Shown one piece after another: positions 5,523 through 14,200 of a stretch of 16,500 bases of DNA. The stretch spans positions 1 through 16,500 of the forward strand of contig VBLV01000053.1 in assembly GCA_005879045.1 (NCBI GenBank), written 5' to 3'. Every line of letters starts with the position of its first letter. The stretch's first letter is position 1. The notes under the pieces were generated by a model, which made no database searches, was not told where the DNA came from, and saw nothing but the letters and a program-made list of their open reading frames with translations. The translations under genes were made by a program, and so were the position numbers. The DNA comes from Methanobacteriota archaeon (GTDB taxonomy: Archaea; Thermoplasmatota; Thermoplasmata; RBG-16-68-12).

Positions 5523-7155
5523 GTGGGGTTGATTGTGCGGGGGGCTGCCGCGACCGTCGCGGGGTTCATCCTCGTCGTGTGTCTCTCCCCACCCGCCCTC
5601 GCGAATCCTGCGGTGGGGATTCGAATTCTATTCGATCTCGGCGACGGAACGTACGTGTGGGCGAACGAAACGGTCTCTGACCCCGCGGTCACTAACGCGA
5701 CTTGGCTTGCGGTTCTGAGTGCCGCCGACGCGAACGGAGTCGCGATTGTATCGACGTGGTACGCGTCCTTCGGCGTCGCCATTTTGGACCTGGGCAATCG
5801 GCACCCACCCGCCGGATTCATCGGCCTGTACGAATGGAACGCGACGAGCCATGGATGGGATCTCACCTCCGTCGGGATTTCAAGCCTCGTTGTCTCCGAA
5901 GGGGACACGATCGCGCTGTACAATGCTGGGTTCGACTCTCATACCTTCGATGTGCGCCAGCCTGTGCCGACCCCGGACGATCCGCTGCCTTCGATGGAAT
6001 TTCGAGGCGACCTTGCGAACAGCGGCTCGTCCAACTCCCGGGCTCCGGACTCCGTCCGACCGATCTGGGACCGCGACACCGGTGCCCGCGAGATTGCCGC
6101 AACCCCCGCCGTGGCGTACGGAAAGGTGTTCGTCACCACGATGCACGGTCTCTTCGCGATCTGGACGGAACCGTCGGCAAAGGGCTTCTCTTCCCCCGCG
6201 GTGTTCGACCATTCCGTCCTCGTCGGCACCTCGAACGGCACGGTCATCCGTCTGAACGCCTCCGACGGGAGCGTGCAGTGGGAAACGCAGCTCCTCGCGC
6301 AGCCGCTCTTCAGCGGCATCACGTCTTCCCCGAAGGTCGCGTTCGATCGGGTGTTCATCGGCACCTTCAACGAGTCGGGCGGACCCGGCGAGGTCGTTTC
6401 GCTCTGGGCGAACAACGGGAGCATCGCCTGGCGCCACCCGACCGGGTCCGTGCATTACTCTTCTCCGGCCTACGCTGACGGGTCCGTCTATGTGGGCATC
6501 ATGGGGACGTACAACACGACGAGCCAGGTGACCTTCGACCCGCCGTACGGAGTCCTCGCCTTGAATGCGGGGACCGGGGAGGAGAACTGGTTCTTCCCGA
6601 CGGCGGGCTCCGTCGCGGCGTCCCCCGCTATCGTGGGACCGCGGCTCATCGCTCCCTCGAAGGACGGCAATGTGTATGCCATCAACCGGGCGACGGGGAC
6701 GCTCATCTGGCGTGTTCGTCGGCGGGGGCGCGTTCGGAGGAAATGGCCTCGTGGTCGCCCTGGATGCGACGACGGGAACCCGACGTTGGTCGTTCGCGCC
6801 GAACGGGCCGGTGCAGGCGTCGATCACATACGCGGACGGCAAGGTGCTCTTCGCGACGAATGCCGCGCACGGGACTGTCTATGCCCTAAACGCGACGAGC
6901 GGGACCTTGATTTGGTCGTTCGAGCCGTCGCCGGCGGAGTACATCCTCGGCTCCCCGGTCGTCGCGGATGGCATCGTCTTCGCGCCCAGCGACAACGGTC
7001 ACGTCTATGCCCTCGGGCAATCGCTCGCGGCCCCTGTCACTACGCCCACGTCGCTCTCCCCCTGGGTGTATCTGGGCGCCCCGATCGCGGTCGCCGCCGT
7101 GATCGCCGTCCTCGTCGCGTTCGCGTTCCGACGGAGGCCACGCCGTGGCCCTTAG
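5523..7155 (+). CDS. Secreted PQQ-type beta-propeller protein with DUF4430-like N-terminus and C-terminal membrane anchor; frame-broken near 6711
   Basis: A signal peptide (residues 1-27: Arg6, a hydrophobic run AGFILVVCLS, then PPALA before NP) leads into a domain (about 30-145). That domain has IRILFDLGDGTYVWA, ATWLAVLSAAD and VVSEGDTIALYNAGF, the layout of DUF4430 / transcobalamin C-terminal-like domains. A beta-propeller follows, with blade ends such as DGSVQW, NGSIAW, TGEENW, TGTLIW, TGTRRW and SGTLIW. Then come a membrane helix (WVYLGAPIAVAAVIAVLVAF) and an Arg-rich tail facing the cytoplasm. The frame changes at about 6709-6713. Before it one reads ATGTLIWR; after it, VFVGGGAFGGNG in another frame. 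Comparison with other blades suggests about 17 residues (around 50 bases) are lost between two GGCGT copies. Past the break the first frame runs on to 7160 with foreign residues. The protein is likely exposed on the cell surface and binds a ligand or polymer. A PQQ-dependent enzyme activity is not supported. Confidence 0.75.
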
Positions 7156-7582
7156 GCTGAGCGAGCGGCAACAGGCCATCCTTTTCGCCGCGATCCTCAT
7201 CGCCGCAATCTCCGGGCTCTACGCCACGACGCTACTCTTGCAACCAACCCCGGTGCAGGCGTCGGTTGTCCGACTCGTGCGTCTCGATGTCGAAGGTGTA
7301 GGCTGGTCGATCCAATACGCCCCGCTGACCACGAACAACAACTCGGCCTTCGGACTCCTTCTCGAGGCGTCCGCGAAGCTGGCCTTCCCGGTCGCGTACG
7401 TTTGGTATCAAATCCCGCAGGGCGTGTTCGTGACGGCAATCAACGGATCCGTCAATGGGGAGGGGCGCTATTGGCTGTACCAGGTGAACGGCCTGTACCC
7501 GAATATCGCCGCGGACCACCGGGCGCTGCATGACGACGATATCGTACGATGGAGTTTCAGCACGGCCCAGGAGGGGATGTAA
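7145..7582 (+). CDS. Membrane-anchored DUF4430-domain surface protein
   Basis: This 145-residue protein has an N-terminal membrane helix (about 11-31, AILFAAILIAAISGLYATTL) after a charged start, so it is probably anchored with the rest outside. Residues about 45-138 form a DUF4430 domain: a LLLEASAKLAFPVAYVWY segment, then GRYWLYQVNGLYPN and LHDDDIVRWSF, which is the family's W..YVNG...DGD.V.W.F ending. Related folds occur in the C-terminal part of cobalamin carriers such as transcobalamin, but the family is broad and the ligand here is unknown. The GTG at 7145 overlaps the end of the beta-propeller gene by 11 bases. The gene ends one base before the next ATG, which points to one operon with coupled translation. 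Confidence 0.75.
   Translation: MALRLSERQQAILFAAILIAAISGLYATTLLLQPTPVQASVVRLVRLDVEGVGWSIQYAPLTTNNNSAFGLLLEASAKLAFPVAYVWYQIPQGVFVTAINGSVNGEGRYWLYQVNGLYPNIAADHRALHDDDIVRWSFSTAQEGM
7570..7576 (+). promoter_or_regulatory. Ribosome binding site of the six-helix membrane protein gene
   Basis: GGAGGGG sits 7 bases before the ATG at 7584, inside the last codons of the DUF4430 gene. It fixes the start at MPGRWHAV and argues against the in-frame ATG at 7530, which would lie deep inside the upstream gene. Confidence 0.7.
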
Positions 7583-7583
7583 G

Positions 7584-8207
7584 ATGCCGGGAAGGTGGCA
7601 CGCCGTCCTCGAACGGGGCCTGGGCGACACACGAACGCGGATCCTCGGCGTCTTCCTCATCGTCGTCGCGGTCGTCGGGACGGTCCTCATGCGTTCCTAC
7701 GCGAACATCGAGACCGTCTTCGCCGCGAGCCTCCTCGCGGGCTCCCTCCTCGGCCGCTGGTGGACGATCCTCGTCCCGCTGACGGCGTTGGCGGTCCTCC
7801 AACCGCTCGAGTGGTCGACGACATATGCCGGCTACGCCCTGAACGCGATGACCGGCATCACGTTCTTCGTGGTCTCCGGCTACGTGTTCGTCGGGTTCCT
7901 GGGCCGCCGGATTCGACCGAGGGTCTTGTTCCGCGTGAAGTCCGTCGCGCTCTTCACGACAATCAGCGTGCCGGTGACGATCGCCTACGACCTGTGGACC
8001 GCCTTCGGGGAGTGGTACTTCATCACGCGCCCGTTCGGCGTGGGGATCGTCACGATTCTCGAGGCCCAGGTGCCGTTCACTCTGTACCATCTCCTCAGCT
8101 CCCTGATCTTCGTGCCGCTCTTCGGGAGCATCTTCCTGTTCCTCCACACCTACGGTTGGCCGGCGCGGACTCCCGCCGCGCCGTCGAAGACACCGGACCG
8201 CGAGTGA
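7584..8207 (+). CDS. Six-helix membrane protein resembling an ECF transporter S component (DUF6580-like)
   Basis: The 207-residue protein has about six hydrophobic segments (roughly 20-36, 44-57, 58-74, 84-106, 118-139, 165-188) and a short Pro/Lys/Arg-rich cytoplasmic tail. The pattern NIETVFAASLLAGSLLGRWW, a later YDLWTAFGEWYF segment and AQVPFTLYHLLSSLIFVPLF recall small substrate-binding membrane subunits of the ECF/DUF6580 type (from memory). In ECF transporters such a subunit captures a vitamin or metal and docks on a T subunit powered by two ATPases; none of those is in the window, so it would have to share a module encoded elsewhere. Its direct linkage to two proteins with DUF4430-like domains suggests they pass it a ligand. 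An unrelated small membrane protein remains possible. Confidence 0.6.
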   Translation: MPGRWHAVLERGLGDTRTRILGVFLIVVAVVGTVLMRSYANIETVFAASLLAGSLLGRWWTILVPLTALAVLQPLEWSTTYAGYALNAMTGITFFVVSGYVFVGFLGRRIRPRVLFRVKSVALFTTISVPVTIAYDLWTAFGEWYFITRPFGVGIVTILEAQVPFTLYHLLSSLIFVPLFGSIFLFLHTYGWPARTPAAPSKTPDRE

Positions 8208-11200
8208 TCAGAGGAGTTCCTGGATTTTCTCCCGCATGCGACGGACCTCTTCGCGGCGACGCTCGAGTTCCGCTTCCTGGTTCTTGATCGCGCGTTCCCG
8301 ATTCTCGAGGCGGCCCTTCAGCGTCTCCAAGTCCCGGCCAAGAGTCTGAAGCCGAATCCGTTCCCGCTCGGTCGCCTTGTCCTTGCCCTTCAGGTCTGCG
8401 GCCGCGGCCCGAACCTTCTCCTTTTCGCCAACGAGGGACTCGCGCTCCTTCTCGAGCGTCCGCTCAACCAGAGATTCGATCGTTGCTTCCTTGCGAGAGA
8501 CACGCTCCCGTTCGGCCTCAACGTTCTTCCAGATCGCCTTCGTCTCGGTTCGCTCGCGCGCGATCCCAGCGACCTCGTCCTTCAGCTTTTTCTCCCGTTG
8601 GTCGAGCGCCTTCGTCCGTGCCTCGAACTCCGCGGTCGCCGTCTCGAGATGGCGTTCGCGCTCCTCGAGGTCTTCGTAGCCCCGCGCGGCCTTTTCCACT
8701 TTGACCCTCTCAGCCTCGAGGCGAGCGTCCTCTTCCTGGACCCGTTCCTTCAGTTCGCGGCTCTTCTCGTCCGCCGCTTTCTCCGCATACTTGAGGAGGC
8801 TCATCGCTTTCGTTTTCAACTCCGCAGCCTCCTCTTCCCGCGACTCAATTAGGCCAGCCTGGGATTCGAGTTCCTTCGCGCGTCTGCCGATTTCGGCCTT
8901 CGAGCGATCCGTCGCCTTCCGTGCCTCGGCGAGCTTCCGACTCTCGGTGGTGAGGCTCTCCTTCGCGGTCCCGAGGTCTTTCGCAATCCGGTCGAGTTCC
9001 GCTTGGCGCTGGTCGATTCCTCTCTCGGCCTGATCCGCTACTGCACTTCGCTTGTCGAGGGCCGTGGCGAGGACCTTCAGCGCGTCCTCTCGCTCCTTCG
9101 TCTCCGACTGGCGGTCGTCCAGGCTCTTCGCGGTTTTGGCGAGGTCTGCGAGCGTCTCCTTGATGTCCGCTTCGTGAGCCGCGAGTTGGGTCTCCCGCGT
9201 CCGCAGGGATTCCTCGGCGGCGGCGAGCCTCGTCTCCGCCGCTTTGGCGGCTGCGAGGCGGCCCTCGAGTTTCTTCGAATCGGATCGCGTGCGCTTGTCG
9301 AGTGCCTCGAGCGAAGCCTGAGCGCGGACGACCTCCTTTTGAGAAGCCGAGAGATCCCGCGCGTCCTTCGCCTGGGCCTGCGCGGCCGTCTCGATTGCTT
9401 TCTTGTGGGCCGCCAGCTCATCCGCGGATTTGTCCATCGCCTGTTGTCTGCGGTCCAGTTCGCGTCCCCGCTGCGCGAGGCGGGACTCGGTCGCCTCCAG
9501 GGCGGCTTCTTTCGCGGTCACGTCTTTCGTTCCGGTGTTCAGGACAGACTCGCGTCGCTCCAGGTTTGCTTCCGAACGACGCAACTGCGCCTCTTTCGCG
9601 CGAAATTCCGTTTCCCGCAGGCCGAGCTGCTTTTCTTTCGTCTCGACGGCAGCCAGGAGGCGTCGGGCCTCTTCGAGTTCCGATTTGGCGGCGGTTTCGC
9701 GGCGCTTCGTGTCACGGGTCGCGGCAACTTGGTGGTCCTCCCATTCCTTCCGGGACGACGTCTGGAGCTTCTCGCGCTTCGCGAGGTCCGCCTCCGCGGT
9801 CGAGATCGATTTCTCTCGCTCGACGTGCGTCGCCTCTTTCGCGCCGATGTCTCGAAGACGTGCCTCCAAAGCCTTCGTTTTCTCCGTCAAATCCGACCGC
9901 ATCGCATCGACGGCCTTCCGATCGGATCCGAGTGCCTTGCGGCCCCGCTCGAGTTCGGCGTTCGACTCCCGGAACTCCAGCCGCTCCGCGGCGAATCCGG
10001 ATTCCTTCTTTTCGAGGTCCGCCAGAGCAGCCGCGTGTGCCTCCTCGCGGCGTTCGAGGTCAATGGACCGGGACTCGAATTTTGCGATTGCGGTCTTGTG
10101 GGCATCCAGGGCCGAGCGCAATTCCTTTTCCTGAACGCTGAGCCCACGTCCGTGCTCCTCGAGCTGTTTCTCCCGCCGGGCGAGCTTGCTTTCGTCTCGT
10201 TGAAGGGCCGCGCGTTCCTCGCTCAACGATTTGTTCGCTCCCGCAACGAGCGACTGGGCTTCGGTGATTTCTGTCTGCAACTTCGTCAAGTTGGCCTCGC
10301 GGGTTTTCGCGGCCTTTTCTTGCCGCTGGACCGCGTCGGTTTGAGCGGCGACCTCCGCTCGAGACGCTTCGAGGGCCTCTCGCTCCGAATCGAGTTCCTT
10401 TCGGGCCTGCTCGATCTCCGCGTTCGCATCTTTGAGTTCGGTCCGTTCCTTGGCCGCGTTGGTTTGTCGCTTCTCGAGCTCGGCCCGCGCCAAGGCGATT
10501 GTCTCGTCTTGCCGTTCAACGAACGCGATGCGAGATTCGAGTTTCGCCTGGGCGGCCTTGAGCCCGGCTTCGCCGGAGCGGAGTTCTTTCTCCCGCTCCT
10601 CGACGGCCTTCGCGTCCGCCCCGAGCTGGCTCTTCCGCTTCGCCAGTTCGTCGGACTCTCGCGCAAAGGCGGACCGTTCCATTTTCGAAACCTTCTGGTT
10701 CTCCGCCAACGCTCCTTGTGCCTCGGCGAGGTCCCTCTCCCCCTTCGACACGGCTGCCGCGCGGGCCTTGAGGAGGCGATCTTCCCGCTTCGCGGCCTCC
10801 GTCTGAGATGCAACTTGGACGCGAGCGGCCTCGAGTTCTCTTGCGTGTTCCGCAATCTCGGCCTCTCGCTTCGACAGGGCCGCTTCGCGCGTGTCCAGTT
10901 CCGCCGTCGAGACCTTGATTCGCTTCTGGATGCCTTCGAGTTCCGTGCGGCGGTCCGAGAGTTCCTCCCGTCCCTTCGCGAGCTTGCTTCCGTCTCGTTG
11001 CATCGCCGCGCGTTGGGTGATTAGCGCCTTCTCCGCATCCGCGAGCCCCGAGCGGCCCTCCTCGAGTTTCTCTTGGGCTGCCGTGAGGGCCGTCTCGCGA
11101 GCTTTGACCGCTCGTTCCGCCTGCTGTGCGGCGCCGAGTTGAAGGGCCACCTTTGCGGCCTCTCCTTCCTGGGCCTTCGATTTCTTGGCGAGTTCCGTTT

Positions 11201-14200
11201 CACGCTTCTCCAGGTCCGTTGCGTGCTCGGCCGCTTGCCCCGTGGCGCGCTCGAATTCCTTTTGGGCCCGATCGAGGTCGACGCGGCGCCCTCGAAGCTC
11301 CTCGCGCAGCTTCCCGAGGTCTGCCTTTTCCTGAGACACCTTGGAGGCGAGCTTCCCGAGTTCCCTCTGGCGCGATTGGAGATTCACCTCGTTCGTCTTG
11401 GTGGCCGTCTCCCGCTGGACGACCGCCTCTTCGCGGGATTTCAGGTCGGAAGCGGCCGCCCCCGCTTCCTCGGCAGCTTTATGCATCTGTCGTTCGCGTC
11501 GTTCGAGTGCGGCTCGGAGTCCCGCCAGTTCGTCTTTGGCTTCGGCTTGGCTTCGCTCCTGGGCCGCTAGGATCTTCGATTGGGCATCCAGTTCTCGCTT
11601 CTGCTTCGTTAGGGCCTCGGTGCGTTCGCGCAGCCCCTGTTCACGCCGGGTCAGGCGGTCGTCCGCGGCGGTGGATCGGGCCTCGATGCGTTGGTCCCGC
11701 TGGGTGATCTCCCGCTCCCGGGCTTTGAGGGCCTTCGCCGCCGCCTGGTTCTCCGTTTCCGCCTTCAAGACCTCTTTCTCTCGGCGGACCAGATCCCCCT
11801 CTCTCCGCTGGAGGATTTTCGCCGTCGAGTCTTGGTCTGCCTGCGCCTTCACCAGGCGCTTCTCGCGGGACTCGAGGTCCGTTTTCGTCTTCTCGACCGC
11901 GGATTCACGGGTCGCCAGCTCGGAGGCTTTCGCGGAAGTGGTGCGCGCCGTCTCGAAACTCTTTGCAAGCGAGTTCGCCCGATGGGTCTCGGACTCAAGC
12001 TGGGTCTTCGTGCGAGTGAGTTCGGTCTTGAGTTCGATCTCGCGGCGCTGGAGAGCCCCGTTCGCCGCATGCAGCGATTCTTGGAGCCCGTCGACCGCCT
12101 TGTCCCGCTTCGCAATCTCGCGGTCGCGAGCCTGAAGAAGTTTGCGAGCTTCGTCGAGTTCCTTCGAGTGCGTCTCCTCTCTCGCCTTTTCCCGTTGTGC
12201 GAATTGTTCTTGCGTCTCCTGCAGCTTCTTCTCTGCCTTCTCGACGCCGCGCTCCCGCTCTTTGATCGCCTTGAGGGCGTTCTCTGCCTCGAGAACTCGT
12301 TCCGCCGCGGACCGAGACGCCTTCGCCGAGGCCGCTTCGCGCTCCCGGACCCGAGCCTCGCTGCCCGCCAACGCGGCCTCGCGCTCCCCGAGTGACTTCG
12401 ATCGTGCGTCGAATTTCGTCATCTGCGATTTGAGCTGCGATTCCCGCTCCCCCAGCTCGCTCGCTCTGCCTGCCCGTTTGCGAAGTTCGTCGACCTCGGC
12501 CTTGAGGCGTGCGGCATTGCTTCTTTCGTCATCGACCGCAGCTCGCACCTTCGCGAGTTCTCCGGAAAACTCCTTCTGCCGATCCTGAGCCTGTTGTCGA
12601 GCGGCCTCGGCCTCCGCTTTCGCGGTTTCAAAACTTCGAATCGACTTCGCGAGATCTTTCCGTGAGGCGTTGAGATCTTTTTCGAGTGCGGCAGATCGAT
12701 GGGCCTCCGACTGGAGGGCCGCCTTCGCTCGCGTGCTTTCCGCTTCAAGTTCGAGTTCGCGGCGTTCCAACGCCTCGTGGGCCGCCCGCAGGGACGATTG
12801 CAGGCTCTCGACCTCCTTGATGCGCTTCCCATCCTCTCGCGCTCGAGCTTGGAGCAGCTTGCGGGCTTCGTCGAGTTCCCGCTCGTGGGTCTCCTCCCTC
12901 GCTTGCCCTCGCTTGGCCCTCTCCTCTTCCGTCTCCTGCAATCTCTTTTCGGCTTTCTCGAGGGCGCGCTCGCGTTCCTTCATCGCCTTCAGGGCCGTCT
13001 CCGCTTCGAGGGCTCGTTCCGCTGCCGCGCGGGAGGCCTTCTCCGATCCCGCTTCGCGCTCTCGGACGCGGGCTTCGCTCGCCGTCAGCGTGGCTTCGCG
13101 GTCCGCGAGGTCCTTCGATTGGGCGCCCAGTTTCGCGAGCTGGGCCTTGAGCACGGATTCCCTCTCACTCAGTTCTCCGGCCTTTCCTGCGCGCTTCCGA
13201 AGCTCGTCGACGTCGTCCTTGAGACGTGCGCCTTCCGCTCTCGCCTCATCGACCGCAGCTCGCGCCTTCGCGAGTTCTCCGGCAATCTCCTTCTGTCGAT
13301 CCTGACCTTGTCGTCGGGCGGCCTCCGCTTCCGCCTTCGCGGTTTCGAAGCTTCGCATCAGCTTCGCGACGTCTTTCCGCGAGACGTTGAGATCTTTCTC
13401 GAGAGCGCCGGATCGATCCGCCTCCGACTCGACGGCCGCCTTCGCCCGGGTGATTTCCGCCTCGAGCTCGAGTTCGCGGCGTTCCAGCGCTTCATTGGCG
13501 GCCCGCAGCGACGCCTGCAGACCCGCGACTTCCTTGATGCGCTTCGCGTCTTCTCGCTCTCGAGTCTGGAGAAGCTTGCGGGCTTCGTCGAGTTCCCGCG
13601 CACGCGTCTCCTCCTTGGCTTTCGCTCGTTTCGCCCGCTCGCCTTCCGTCTCCTGCAATTTCTTTTCGGCTTTCTCGAGGGCGCGCTCGCGTTCCTTCAT
13701 CGCCTTCAGGGCCGTCTCCGCCTCGAGGGCTCGCTCCGCAGCCGCACGGGAGACCTTGTCCGACGCTGCTTCGCGCTCTCGGACGCGGGCTTCGTTCGCA
13801 GTGAGTGTGGCATCGCGGTCTCCGAGATCCTTCGATCGGGCGTCGAGCCTTGCGAACTGGGCTTTCAGGTCGGATTCCTTCCCGCTCAGTTCTCCTGCCT
13901 TTCCTGCGCGCTTACGAAGCTCGTCGACCTCTTCCTTGAGGCGTGCGACTTTTCCCTTCTCTTCCTCGATTGCACTTCGTGCCTTGGTGAGTTCGCCGTT
14001 GACCGCCTTTTCCTGATCCTGAAGCTGTCGGCGCGAAGCGTCCGCTTCCGCTCGGACGGACTCCAAGGTGCGCACCGCCTTCGCCAAGTCTTTTCGAGAG
14101 GTATTGAGGTCTTTCTCGAGGGCGCCGGATCGATCCGCCTCCGACTCGAGGGCCGCCTTCGTGCGAGTGATCTCGGTTTCGAGTTCGACTTCGCGGCGCT

